This document shows, in pieces, positions 13,636-20,472 of a stretch of DNA of 20,882 nucleotides (position 1 is its first letter; each line of letters begins with the position of its first letter). The stretch comes from a virus, in IMG/VR virus record IMGVR_UViG_3300021962_000782, positions 1 to 20,882 of that record, one strand, 5' to 3'. Both the position numbers and the translations under genes were made by a program. The notes under the pieces were generated by a model, which made no database searches, was not told the DNA's origin, and worked only from the letters and a program-made list of their open reading frames with translations.

Positions 13636-14289
13636 ATGGCATATCCTTCCGTTACAGTCCCGTATGGACTTATACCGATTAATTTAATCGGCGGGCAGGT
13701 TTTTGCTGGTTCTACTCGCCTCATGCCGATTCCGTCTGGTGCAACTACTGCCATTTATTATGGTGACGTAGTTAAGCTGGACAGCGATGGCGTGCTGCAG
13801 AAAGATACCGGTACGAATACTGCTACCCCCGTTGGTGTGTTCCTTGGTTGTACCTACACGGACGCCACCTATGGACTTACTTTTCGTCAGTACTACCCGG
13901 GCAGCGTAACTGCTTCGGACATCAAAGCGTATGTTCTTGATGACCCGGATGCGTTGTTCAAGGTTGCTGTTGTCGCGGATTACAACTCTACTTCGGTTAC
14001 TTATGTAAACCGTACTGCAGTTGGTAATAACGCGGTTCTGGCACAGAACACGGGTTCTACGATTACAGGTAATTCCAAGGTTGGTATTGATGATGCTACC
14101 GGAACTACTATATCTTTCCCGATTCGTATTGTTGATGTTGTGCCTGATACTGCTATTGCAGGTAGCCCGGGTTCGTATACCGAGGTTATCGTAAAGTGGA
14201 ACAGCCCGTATTTTACGCTGGCTGAAGGTGCCCCCAATACGATTACGTGGGCTGGTGGTCACCAGTACCTCAACCCGCTTGGCGTATAA
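13636..14289 (+). CDS. Putative capsid decoration / head stabilisation protein
   Basis: A 217-aa protein, beta-rich with many Thr, Val, Gly and Ser residues and few charges, typical of virion surface proteins. It begins M-A-Y-P-S-V-T-V-P-Y-G-L and lies immediately upstream of the major capsid gene, 11 bp away, with an AGGAG site. That order (decoration-like protein, then capsid protein) is common in phage head modules. The segment S-G-A-T-T-A-I-Y-Y-G-D-V-V-K-L near residues 34-48 resembles the small beta-barrel entry of decoration proteins. Function is inferred from composition and position; it could instead be another abundant structural protein. Confidence 0.65.
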   Translation: MAYPSVTVPYGLIPINLIGGQVFAGSTRLMPIPSGATTAIYYGDVVKLDSDGVLQKDTGTNTATPVGVFLGCTYTDATYGLTFRQYYPGSVTASDIKAYVLDDPDALFKVAVVADYNSTSVTYVNRTAVGNNAVLAQNTGSTITGNSKVGIDDATGTTISFPIRIVDVVPDTAIAGSPGSYTEVIVKWNSPYFTLAEGAPNTITWAGGHQYLNPLGV

Positions 14290-14300
14290 GGAGCATATAA

Positions 14301-15212
14301 ATGGCTATTTCACGCGCACAATTACTGAAAGAACTTCTCCCGGGTCTTAACGCCCTGTACGGTCTGGAATATGCCCGTTACGGCGAAGAGCACAAGGAGG
14401 TTTATGAAACTGAAACTTCTGAACGTTCGTTTGAAGAAGAAACGAAGCTGTCTGGATTCTCTGCCGCTCCGGTAAAGAACGAAGGCGCTGCGATTGCTTA
14501 TGATAACGCGCAGGAAGTCTTCACTTCCCGTTATAACCACGAAACAATTGCCCTTGGTTTCTCTTTGACTGAAGAGGCCATTGAGGACAACCTGTACGAT
14601 TCACTGTCGTCCCGGTATACCAAGGCGTTGGCTCGTGCTATGGCGTACACCAAGCAGACCAAGGCTGCGGCGGTTCTGAACAACGGTTTTGATACCGATT
14701 ATAAGGGTGGTGATGGTCAGCCCCTGTTCAGTGCTTCGCATCCGCTGGTTTCAGGTGGTGTAAACTCGAACATCCCGTCTACTGCGGCAGACTTGAATGA
14801 AACGTCACTTGAAGCGGCGGTCATTCAGATTGCGGGTTGGACGGATGAGCGTGGGCTGTTGATTGCGGCTAAACCCCGTAAGCTGGTTGTCCCGCCGTCT
14901 CTGATGTTCGTGGCTACCCGCCTGCTGGAAACTGAGCTGCGTGTAAGCACTGCGGATAACGACATCAATGCTATCAAGAGCAACGGGTCAATTCCGGAAG
15001 GCTACACCGTTAACCATTTCTTGACCGATACTGACGCATGGTTCCTCAAGACGGACGTTCCGAATGGGTTGAAGCACTTTGTAAGAACCCCGATGGCCAC
15101 GTCAATGGACGGCGACTTTGATACCGGCAACGTGCGGTACAAGGCTCGTGAGCGTTATTCGTTCGGCTGGTCTGACCCGCTGGGCATGTACGGCTCGGAA
15201 GGCGCAGCTTAA
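14301..15212 (+). CDS. Major capsid protein
   Basis: A 303-aa protein, probably with the HK97 fold. After a helical, charged N-terminal arm (residues 1-60) it contains G-D-G-Q-P-L-F-S-A-S-H-P-L at 137-149. This is a motif I know from Mu gpT-like and related phage capsid proteins. The later helix-strand pattern P-P-S-L-M-F-V-A-T-R-L-L (about 198-209) is typical of the A domain. AAGGAG lies upstream of ATG 14301. A strong terminator follows the stop, as expected for a gene needing a high transcript level. No N-terminal delta domain or protease gene was seen, so processing is unlikely. A separate scaffold is encoded upstream. Confidence 0.87.
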   Translation: MAISRAQLLKELLPGLNALYGLEYARYGEEHKEVYETETSERSFEEETKLSGFSAAPVKNEGAAIAYDNAQEVFTSRYNHETIALGFSLTEEAIEDNLYDSLSSRYTKALARAMAYTKQTKAAAVLNNGFDTDYKGGDGQPLFSASHPLVSGGVNSNIPSTAADLNETSLEAAVIQIAGWTDERGLLIAAKPRKLVVPPSLMFVATRLLETELRVSTADNDINAIKSNGSIPEGYTVNHFLTDTDAWFLKTDVPNGLKHFVRTPMATSMDGDFDTGNVRYKARERYSFGWSDPLGMYGSEGAA

Positions 15213-15234
15213 AACCATTACCACATAGGTTTGT

Positions 15235-15262
15235 AAGGGGGCTTCGGCCCCCTTATTTTTTT
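15235..15262 (+). terminator. Rho-independent terminator after the capsid gene
   Basis: AAGGGGGC and GCCCCCTT form an 8-bp stem closed by a UUCG tetraloop, followed by an A and then seven T residues. It ends the head transcript 23 bp after the capsid stop codon. Confidence 0.93.
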
Positions 15263-15263
15263 A

Positions 15264-15292
15264 TTGACTTGGTAATATGCTGGTGCTATAAC
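15264..15292 (+). promoter_or_regulatory. Sigma-70-like promoter for the post-capsid genes
   Basis: TTGACT (15264-15269) and TATAAC (15287-15292) are separated by 17 bp, five of six matches in each box. It begins directly after the terminator's T-run, so transcription is reset here. The start would fall near 15299, leaving a leader of about 86 nt. Confidence 0.75.
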
Positions 15293-15314
15293 GAAACAAC
15301 ACCAAGATTAATAC

Positions 15315-15371
15315 TCATACCGACTGGCTTGGCAGACGTAGTAGAGACGGTATGGGAAATGTGCTACTACA
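15315..15371 (+). promoter_or_regulatory. Possible H-type RNA pseudoknot in the leader of the 173-aa gene
   Basis: Two perfect 7-bp pairings interleave. CATACCG (15316-15322) pairs with CGGTATG (15348-15354), and GTAGTAG (15338-15344) pairs with CTACTAC (15364-15370). The order A-B-A'-B' is that of a pseudoknot with loops of 15, 3 and 9 nt. The last arm ends two bases before the GAGG ribosome binding site, so folding could block or stage translation. Confidence 0.45.
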
Positions 15372-15384
15372 CGAGGAAAATTAA

Positions 15385-15906
15385 ATGGCTAATACCACCT
15401 TCAATGGCCCGGTTCGGTCTGAAAACGGGTTTGAAAGTATCACGATCAATTCTAGCACCGGAACCGTTACTACCGGCCCTGCGTTTGGTATATCTGGCGT
15501 CGTTGCTGCTCCGGTTGCGTTGACGGATGCGAATACCACCCTTACTGCCGCTGCTAATGCCGGTAGGGTTAATTTTACGCCCGATGTAACGGCTGACCGC
15601 ACTTATACGCTCCCTGCCCCTGTCGCCGGGTTGTGTTTCCAGTTCGTTTACAGCGGTCTTGCTGCGGATGGGCATGATTTCATTATAGACACCGGGTCAG
15701 ACACTAATTACTTTATTGGTAACGTAGTGTTTATCGACACGGCACCGGGTTGCTCGGTTATATACCCAGACGGAAACTCAAACAGCAAGTTGCAGGTTAA
15801 TGTTCCGGGAGCAACCAATATCACTGTTATCGCAAAAGACGACACGAACTGGTATATATACGGTTCTGTGACGGGGGCTACTGCACCTGCTTTCGCTGAC
15901 CAGTAA
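15385..15906 (+). CDS. Putative virion structural protein (173 aa)
   Basis: A 173-aa protein of Thr, Ala, Gly, Val and Asn-rich composition, almost certainly beta-structured. It starts M-A-N-T-T-F-N-G-P-V-R-S-E-N-G-F, an N-terminus I recall from capsid-associated or fibre-like proteins of cyanophages and other marine phages. It has its own promoter, a structured leader with GAGG before the ATG, and a terminator after the stop, so it is a highly expressed single-gene unit next to the capsid gene. That suggests an abundant decoration or fibre protein. No enzymatic motif is visible. Family recall is unverified. Confidence 0.7.
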   Translation: MANTTFNGPVRSENGFESITINSSTGTVTTGPAFGISGVVAAPVALTDANTTLTAAANAGRVNFTPDVTADRTYTLPAPVAGLCFQFVYSGLAADGHDFIIDTGSDTNYFIGNVVFIDTAPGCSVIYPDGNSNSKLQVNVPGATNITVIAKDDTNWYIYGSVTGATAPAFADQ

Positions 15907-15918
15907 CAATTTATAACC

Positions 15919-15945
15919 GGGGGCGGGGTTCCGCCCCCTTATTTA
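15919..15945 (+). terminator. Terminator-like hairpin after the 173-aa gene
   Basis: GGGGGCGG and CCGCCCCC form an 8-bp stem with loop GGTT, followed by TTATTTA. The U-tract is short and interrupted, so partial read-through into the next genes is likely. Confidence 0.75.
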
Positions 15946-15958
15946 CTGGAGAAACGAG

Positions 15959-16243
15959 ATGGGTATGCAATACGATGTAAAATCAAGCTATCTTGATGAT
16001 GATGGCGTTTTGGTTGCTTATAGAACCCGGCTGAAAAGTTTATATATAACAGTCGAAACTGCTGGCACCGCTTTGGTAATTTATGATAATGCCTCTGCTG
16101 CGTCGGGAAGTGTGATTATCACTGTTAATACAGATGTTGTTGGTTCTCATAATGTAATTATCCCGGGGGAAGGTATTTTGGCTGAAAATGGGCTATACCT
16201 TGATATAAACGGCGCGTCCTCTGTCACTGCTATGTACGGGTGA
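15959..16243 (+). CDS. Small beta-rich hypothetical protein (94 aa)
   Basis: A 94-aa protein of alternating hydrophobic strands (for example L-Y-I-T-V, A-L-V-I-Y, G-S-V-I-I-T-V) with no charged cluster, membrane segment or catalytic motif. GGAG lies upstream of ATG 15959. It follows a leaky terminator-like hairpin and precedes a glycosyltransferase gene by three bases. It is probably a minor virion or decoration protein, judged from fold-like pattern and neighbours only. Confidence 0.68.
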   Translation: MGMQYDVKSSYLDDDGVLVAYRTRLKSLYITVETAGTALVIYDNASAASGSVIITVNTDVVGSHNVIIPGEGILAENGLYLDINGASSVTAMYG

Positions 16244-16246
16244 TAT

Positions 16247-16984
16247 ATGCAGAACCAAAAAGGGTACACATTAGCCGGTAGAAGTCTCTTCATAGCTATA
16301 CCGGCTTATGATTTTAAAGTGTCATTGAAGTTAGCCGTATCACTTGCTCGGTTTACCCAAGTTGCGCCGCAACATGGCATAGATGTTCAAATAGGGAGCG
16401 TGTGTGGATGTTCGGTTGTCTCCCGTGCACGCAATCTTCTGGTTCAAGACCTTATTGAGTCCCCCTGTACCGACCTGCTTTTTATAGATTCCGATATTAA
16501 TTTTGCCCCCGAAGACGTACTTAGATTGATGGCATGGACCTCAGAGCCCCATCGGGATATTGTTGCCGGGGTTCCACGTGTACGCAGTACGGACCCAGTA
16601 TACATTACGCGCCTTTCGCAAGATTCCAATAACCAGATAACCATGGATTCCATGGGTTTGGTAAAAGCTGAACGTGTGGCCACTGCATTTATGATGGTAA
16701 AACGGGAGGTATTTGAAGGACTTATTGCTGCCCATCCTGACTGGACTTACTATGATGTACGCTCCGAAAGGACTGTACCGTGCTTGTTTGACTTCAAGTT
16801 GGCTGAAGAGGGGTACATTGGTGAAGATTTCTTGTTCTGTGACCGTGCGCGGGAGCTTGGGTATGAAGTGTGGGTAGACCCGACCATCAAGCTTGGGCAC
16901 ATGGGTGTGCAGGAGTACATGGGGGATTTTGGTAAGGACATCCTCTACCCAATGGTAGCAGTCAATAATTCAAAGGTGGCTTAA
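16247..16984 (+). CDS. Glycosyltransferase, GT-A/family 2-like
   Basis: A 245-aa protein. F-I-A-I-P-A-Y (15-21) opens a Rossmann-like fold. V-S-R-A-R-N (58-63) is the nucleotide-contact motif common in phage-encoded family 2-like enzymes. F-I-D-S-D-I-N-F (79-86) contains the D-x-D motif (D81, D83) that binds the metal and sugar-nucleotide. G-E-D-F-L-F-C at about 193-199 supplies the usual acidic E-D pair of the acceptor side, and a C-terminal His (G-H-M-G) is also typical. It would transfer a sugar from a nucleotide donor to an unknown acceptor, perhaps a virion protein given the structural neighbours, or a host surface polymer. It is cytoplasmic, with no membrane anchor. Confidence 0.85.
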   Translation: MQNQKGYTLAGRSLFIAIPAYDFKVSLKLAVSLARFTQVAPQHGIDVQIGSVCGCSVVSRARNLLVQDLIESPCTDLLFIDSDINFAPEDVLRLMAWTSEPHRDIVAGVPRVRSTDPVYITRLSQDSNNQITMDSMGLVKAERVATAFMMVKREVFEGLIAAHPDWTYYDVRSERTVPCLFDFKLAEEGYIGEDFLFCDRARELGYEVWVDPTIKLGHMGVQEYMGDFGKDILYPMVAVNNSKVA

Positions 16985-17239
16985 ATGGCTAAAACTCCCG
17001 CGTGGCAACGAAAAGAAGGTAAAAACCCGAAAGGCGGTTTAAACGCCAAAGGTAGGGCGTCTTACAATAAAGCCAACCCGGGTAAGCCGGGATTGAAACG
17101 CCCGCAGCCTGAAGGTGGTTCACGTCGAGATTCATTCTGCGCCAGAATGAAAGGTATGAAGAAGAAGCTGACGAGTAAAAAAACTGCTTCTGACCCCAAC
17201 AGCCGTATAAACAAGAGCCTGAGAGCATGGAATTGTTAA
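16985..17239 (+). CDS. Small basic conserved phage protein (DUF6321-like)
   Basis: An 84-aa basic protein that starts directly at the stop of the glycosyltransferase gene. It follows the pattern M-A-K-T-P-A-W-Q-R-K-E-G-K-N-P, then G-G-L-N-A-K-G-R, then P-Q-P-E-G-G-S-R-R-D-S-F-C-A-R-M, and ends in L-R-A-W-N-C. I remember this family as DUF6321, widespread in phages and of unknown function; the number is from memory. Two conserved Cys (52 and 84) could bind metal. It is the first of a long run of small Lys/Gly-rich genes. Confidence 0.82.
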   Translation: MAKTPAWQRKEGKNPKGGLNAKGRASYNKANPGKPGLKRPQPEGGSRRDSFCARMKGMKKKLTSKKTASDPNSRINKSLRAWNC

Positions 17240-17240
17240 T

Positions 17241-17495
17241 ATGGAAATGACGCTTTGGAACATAATACTTTCTTTGGTGGTGGCCGTTATGGGATTTTTA
17301 CTTAGAGATAAGTTTGAAGAGTTAAACAGGTTGGCCATTTTACTTAACCGCACTCGGGAGGAAATAGCTCGTGAGCATATCACCCGTAAAGAAGTCCGAG
17401 ACGATATGGAAAAAATTATGGAGCGTTTTGATGCGGGCATTGAAAGGCTCGAATTCAAAATTGACGAATTACGGAAAGGCAAAAACTGGAGTTGA
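17241..17495 (+). CDS. Membrane-anchored coiled-coil protein (holin- or spanin-like)
   Basis: An 84-aa protein with one hydrophobic N-terminal segment (W-N-I-I-L-S-L-V-V-A-V-M-G-F-L-L, residues 6-21) and a long charged helix with heptad spacing to the end. This is the shape of inner-membrane spanins and of some single-helix holins. No endolysin is visible in the window, so lysis function is only suggested. It could instead be a virion-associated or host-membrane protein. It is translated within the small-gene run. Confidence 0.7.
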   Translation: MEMTLWNIILSLVVAVMGFLLRDKFEELNRLAILLNRTREEIAREHITRKEVRDDMEKIMERFDAGIERLEFKIDELRKGKNWS

Positions 17496-17496
17496 T

Positions 17497-17715
17497 ATGA
17501 AGAAATTTGGTGTAACTGGCTTGGGCGGGAAGTCTGCGGATGCCGGGGGTAAACCGATGCCCAAGAAAAACAAGGTTCGTAAGGTAATGAAAGAATTTCA
17601 GTCCGGCTCGCTTAAGTCGTCGTCTGGACAGAAAGTAAAAAACCCGAAACAGGCTGTAGCCATTGCGCTCAGTGAGGCGGGTATGTCTAAACCAAAATCG
17701 AGGAAAAAGAAATGA
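17497..17715 (+). CDS. Small basic protein, DUF6496-like (72 aa)
   Basis: A 72-aa Lys-rich protein with K-V-M-K-E-F-Q-S-G-S-L-K-S-S-S-G-Q-K-V followed by N-P-K-Q-A-V-A-I-A-L-S-E-A-G. This is the recognisable core of a family I know as DUF6496, common in phages and bacteria and of unknown function. ATG 17497 is chosen because GGAG is 6 nt upstream and it follows the previous stop by one base; an in-frame extension upstream would overlap the preceding gene by over 120 bases. The C-terminal K-S-R-K-K-K tail suggests nucleic-acid binding. Confidence 0.8.
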   Translation: MKKFGVTGLGGKSADAGGKPMPKKNKVRKVMKEFQSGSLKSSSGQKVKNPKQAVAIALSEAGMSKPKSRKKK

Positions 17716-17960
17716 AAGAATCAAAAGCTATGGTTAAGAAAGAAATTAGATTTATGAAGAAAAAGGGCGCTCCGAAATCTATGATTGAGCACGAAAAAAA
17801 AGAAGCCAAAGGCATGAAGAAAGGCGGAAAAGTTAGCGGTTCTTATCGTCGTGTGGCTGATGGCCCGCTACTTGAGCAGGGCGGAACCAAAGGCACGCAG
17901 GTCAAGATGGCTATGGGCGGTAAGGTCAAGAAAATGCGGTCTGGCGGGAAGTGCAGCTAA
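17712..17960 (+). CDS. Small Lys/Gly-rich phage protein (82 aa)
   Basis: An 82-aa protein starting at an ATGA overlap with the preceding stop. The N-terminal half is a Lys-rich helix. The C-terminal half contains K-K-G-G-K-V, Y-R-R-V-A-D-G, T-K-G-T-Q-V-K-M and M-G-G-K-V-K-K-M. Such G-G-K-V plus T-K-G-T patterns recur in small proteins near the tail genes of podovirus-like phages. It shares the A-D-G and T-[RK]-G elements with the two genes that follow, which hints at a common origin. Function unknown; possibly virion- or DNA-associated because of its charge. Confidence 0.75.
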   Translation: MKESKAMVKKEIRFMKKKGAPKSMIEHEKKEAKGMKKGGKVSGSYRRVADGPLLEQGGTKGTQVKMAMGGKVKKMRSGGKCS

Positions 17961-18442
17961 TGGCGCATAAAAAGAAACCTGTACTTGTAGACGCTAGGAC
18001 TGGGGAGCGTATTGGTTCTGATGGGGAGTTGCCTGAAGGGTGGAATGAACTGATAACTGAAGAACAGTACTTTAAAAACCGTGCCTCTGGTAAGACTAAA
18101 GCCCCTATAGACCAACGTAAACATAAACTTGTAGATCAAGATGGGCATGACTATAGGAGTAAAGATGCTGAACCCTTCAGTAGGCTTACTGACGTTGAAA
18201 GTTATGCAAAAGATAATTTACTAAAAGGGGTGAAAGGTGCTCCGGTTAAAAACTCGGCGCGGATACGCGATGAAGAGCTGGATATGGAGTTGCCCGACAA
18301 GCCAAAAAAGGGTAAAACCCCCCTAAAAAAGAAAACTGGCGGTTCTATTGGGTATCGGTCTGGCGGCAAAGTTAAATCTTTAGCTTCCAAACGCGCCGAT
18401 GGGTGCATTATTAAAGGTAGAACTCGAGGGAAAATTTACTAA
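17960..18442 (+). CDS. Protein with C-terminal ASKRADGC-KGRTRGK motif (160 aa)
   Basis: A 160-aa protein. An ATG at 17960 overlapping the previous stop (TAATG) is the best start; a GTG three codons upstream is possible. The N-terminal 60 residues look globular (V-L-V-D-A-R-T-G-E-R-I-G), the middle is charged, and the end carries G-G-K-V-K-S-L, then A-S-K-R-A-D-G-C-I-I-K-G-R-T-R-G-K. The same tail ends the next protein, and the DNA encoding it is nearly identical. I recall this tail from many environmental phages. Its conserved Cys and basic residues could bind nucleic acid or metal, but no function is known. Confidence 0.75.
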   Translation: MAHKKKPVLVDARTGERIGSDGELPEGWNELITEEQYFKNRASGKTKAPIDQRKHKLVDQDGHDYRSKDAEPFSRLTDVESYAKDNLLKGVKGAPVKNSARIRDEELDMELPDKPKKGKTPLKKKTGGSIGYRSGGKVKSLASKRADGCIIKGRTRGKIY

Positions 18443-18687
18443 TGCCTACTAACAAACCAAGATACCCAACTGAAGAGGAACTTAAGAGGCAGGGGTATTC
18501 TACAGCTGAAATTGAAGCAATCATGGGCGCTTACGATGCGAAACGCCGTGAGGAAGAGAATAAGGCTCCCACAACCAAGACAAATAAGGCCAAGGGCGGT
18601 GCTGTTAAATCCAAACCTAAATCTTCAGCTTCCAAACGCGCCGATGGGTGTGCTAAGAAGGGTAGAACACGGGGTAAAATGATATGA
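18442..18687 (+). CDS. Protein with C-terminal ASKRADGC-KGRTRGK motif (81 aa)
   Basis: An 81-aa protein overlapping the previous stop by one base (TAATG). The N-terminus has a helical E-E-E-L-K-R-Q-G-Y-S-T-A-E-I-E-A-I segment. The C-terminus repeats the tail of the preceding protein, A-S-K-R-A-D-G-C-A-K-K-G-R-T-R-G-K. At the DNA level, GCTTCCAAACGCGCCGATGG followed by GTG is identical in both (from about 18383 and 18629). The two genes therefore share a duplicated or converted tail on unrelated N-termini. Unknown function. Confidence 0.75.
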   Translation: MPTNKPRYPTEEELKRQGYSTAEIEAIMGAYDAKRREEENKAPTTKTNKAKGGAVKSKPKSSASKRADGCAKKGRTRGKMI

Positions 18688-18971
18688 TGCACAGTCGGGG
18701 GATGGGGGATATAGCGTCTTCTAAAATGCCTGTTGGAAAAACTATACGCCGTAAGGACAACCCTAACGACGTTACGATGTACAAGAAGGGCGGCAAAGCC
18801 AAGTGGATTCAAGAAGCTGTTAAGAAACCCGGGGCTTTGCGCAAATCTCTAGGCGTTAAGGAAGGGCAGAAAATACCTGCTAAAAAACTTGCTGCAGCGG
18901 CGAAGAAACCCGGCAAGATGGGCCAACGCGCTCGGTTGGCGCAGACTTTTAAGAAGATGCGTAGCAAGTAA
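18684..18971 (+). CDS. Small basic conserved phage protein (95 aa)
   Basis: A 95-aa protein starting at an ATGA overlap. Its second half, W-I-Q-E-A-V-K-K-P-G-A-L-R-K-S-L-G-V, then G-Q-K-I-P-A-K-K-L-A-A-A-A-K, then R-A-R-L-A-Q-T-F-K-K, is a pattern I have seen in many phage proteins, often fused to other small domains. It is strongly basic and helical, so binding to DNA or to the packaged genome is conceivable. No catalytic residues are apparent. It continues the overlapping small-gene series. Confidence 0.8.
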   Translation: MMHSRGMGDIASSKMPVGKTIRRKDNPNDVTMYKKGGKAKWIQEAVKKPGALRKSLGVKEGQKIPAKKLAAAAKKPGKMGQRARLAQTFKKMRSK

Positions 18972-19367
18972 ATGGCGCGTACTGACGAAGCCAAATGGAA
19001 AAGAGTTGTTGCCAGCGTAAAAGCTGGCGGCAAAGGCGGGAAGCCCGGGCAGTGGTCTGCTCGTAAAGCTCAGTTAGCCACGCAGCAATACAAGAAGTCT
19101 GGCGGTGGTTATAGAGGCGAAAAAACGGAAGCGCAGAAATCTCTTTCCAAATGGACTAGGGAGGATTGGGGGACTAAGTCTGGCAAGCCTTCTACTCAGG
19201 GTAGCAAGGCTACTGGAGAGCGGTATTTACCCAAAAAAGCTCGTGAAAGTTTGACTCGTGCGGAGTATGCTGCAACCACACGCGCTAAACGGGAAGGCTC
19301 CAAAGCGGGTAAGCAGTTTGTAAAACAACCTGAGCGGATAGCAAAAAAGACGGCTAAATACAGATGA
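18972..19367 (+). CDS. Small basic protein, DUF5872-like (131 aa)
   Basis: A 131-aa protein with the full pattern of a family I remember as DUF5872: W-K-R-V-V-A-S-V-K-A-G-G-K-G-G-K-P-G-Q-W-S-A-R-K-A-Q-L near the start, then S-L-S-K-W-T-R-E-D-W-G-T, Y-L-P-K-K-A-R-E-S-L-T-R-A-E-Y, and a C-terminal K-Q-F-V-K-Q-P. The family occurs in phages, bacteria and large viruses without an assigned role. It starts immediately after the previous stop and overlaps the adaptor gene by four bases. Very basic overall. The accession is from memory. Confidence 0.83.
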   Translation: MARTDEAKWKRVVASVKAGGKGGKPGQWSARKAQLATQQYKKSGGGYRGEKTEAQKSLSKWTREDWGTKSGKPSTQGSKATGERYLPKKARESLTRAEYAATTRAKREGSKAGKQFVKQPERIAKKTAKYR

Positions 19368-20074
19368 CAACTTCCGGTACAACAACTTTTAATCTCGATG
19401 TCAATGAAATCATCGAAGAAGCTTTTGAGCGTTGCGGCAAAGAGTTGCGTACCGGTTATGACATCCGTACTGCTAGACGTAGCCTTAATCTTTTGTTCAT
19501 GGAGTGGGCCAACCGTGGTATCAACCTGTGGACTATAGAACAGGGTTCTATCGCACTTACGCAGGGTACTATTACTTATGATTTGCCGGTGGACACGGTA
19601 GATTTGATAGACCAAGTAATACGTACTGGCACTGGGCAGAATCAGGTTGACATAAACATATCCAGAATTAGTGTGGATACTTATGCAACGATACCGAACA
19701 AGAACGCGCAAGGCAGGCCCATACAGGTCTGGATAAACAGGCAGTCGGGGGCTACGAACCCGGGGCCTTCTGTGGCTTACCCACAGATAAACGTGTGGCC
19801 TGCGCCTGACCAGAGTAGTTACTATACTTTTGTGTATTGGCGGTTGCGCAGGGTTCAAGACGCCGGTACTGGTACGGCTACGGAAGATGTGCCATTTCGG
19901 TTTATTCCCTGCCTTATTGCAGGGTTGGCATATTACTTGTCTCTTAAGCTCCCTGATGCCCTACCGCGTATGGAGATGCTTAAGATGGCCTACGAAGAAC
20001 AGTGGCAAATGGCGGCGGACGAAGATCGTGAAAAGGCCCCGTTACGACTGGCTCCTAGACAAATGTTTTTCTGA
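19364..20074 (+). CDS. Head-tail adaptor, P22 gp4-like
   Basis: A 236-aa protein. The N-terminal helices (I-I-E-E-A-F-E-R-C-G-K, then R-R-S-L-N-L-L-F-M-E-W-A-N-R-G) match the start of gp4-type adaptor or packaged-DNA-stabilisation proteins. A beta-rich centre (T-I-E-Q-G-S-I-A-L-T-Q-G-T-I-T-Y-D-L-P) and a C-terminal helical part (P-C-L-I-A-G-L-A-Y-Y-L-S-L-K) follow, as in that family. Length is near the usual. It would bind beneath the portal ring after packaging and seal or extend the connector for the short tail. Its presence argues for a podovirus-like virion. It starts at an ATGA overlap with the preceding gene. Confidence 0.8.
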   Translation: MTTSGTTTFNLDVNEIIEEAFERCGKELRTGYDIRTARRSLNLLFMEWANRGINLWTIEQGSIALTQGTITYDLPVDTVDLIDQVIRTGTGQNQVDINISRISVDTYATIPNKNAQGRPIQVWINRQSGATNPGPSVAYPQINVWPAPDQSSYYTFVYWRLRRVQDAGTGTATEDVPFRFIPCLIAGLAYYLSLKLPDALPRMEMLKMAYEEQWQMAADEDREKAPLRLAPRQMFF

Positions 20075-20082
20075 GGTGACGT

Positions 20083-20472
20083 ATGCCTAATCGGTTTGCG
20101 TCGGGCAAAAAAGCTATCGCGGAGTGCGATAGGTGTGGTTTTAGGTATAAGTTGAAAGAACTGCGTTCCTTGGTCATTAAGACCAAGAATGTGAATATTC
20201 TGGTCTGCCCTACGTGCTGGGAGCCAGACCAGCCACAGCTTCAACTTGGTATGTATCCCGTGGATGACCCGCAAGCACTGCGGAACCCGAGGCCGGACAC
20301 AAGTTACGTGCAGAGTGGTTTAAACGATGACGGTAACCCGTCAAGCGGTAGTAGAATTATCCAGTGGGGATGGGCACCCGTTGGGGGTAGTAGAGCAAAT
20401 GACGATGGTTTAACGCCCAATAATTTAGTGCTGAATATAGAGCTTGGCACTGTTACTGTTGTGACTACTTGA
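20083..20472 (+). CDS. Protein with N-terminal C4 zinc-binding motif (129 aa)
   Basis: A 129-aa protein with C-D-R-C (C15, C18) and C-P-T-C-W (C42, C45), spaced like a zinc ribbon, followed by P-D-Q-P and a Pro/Asn/Gly-rich C-terminal half. The N-terminal domain resembles a small zinc-ribbon family found just after gp4-like genes in similar phages. GAGGTGAC lies upstream of ATG 20083. A structural or assembly role near the neck is possible; function is unknown. Confidence 0.77.
   Translation: MPNRFASGKKAIAECDRCGFRYKLKELRSLVIKTKNVNILVCPTCWEPDQPQLQLGMYPVDDPQALRNPRPDTSYVQSGLNDDGNPSSGSRIIQWGWAPVGGSRANDDGLTPNNLVLNIELGTVTVVTT

Noticed and set aside
13684-14262. 192-codon minus-strand frame opposite the decoration-like gene
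   Set aside because: Arg/Asn/Thr-rich mirror of a beta-rich coding sequence, with no start signal and no strand switch in the operon.
15264-15384. tRNA gene after the capsid terminator
   Set aside because: No cloverleaf, T-loop motif or acceptor stem could be formed; the pairings instead interleave as a pseudoknot.
17371-17496. 42-residue upstream extension of the DUF6496-like protein
   Set aside because: It overlaps the coiled-coil protein gene in another frame; ATG 17497 has a ribosome binding site and matches the family's start.
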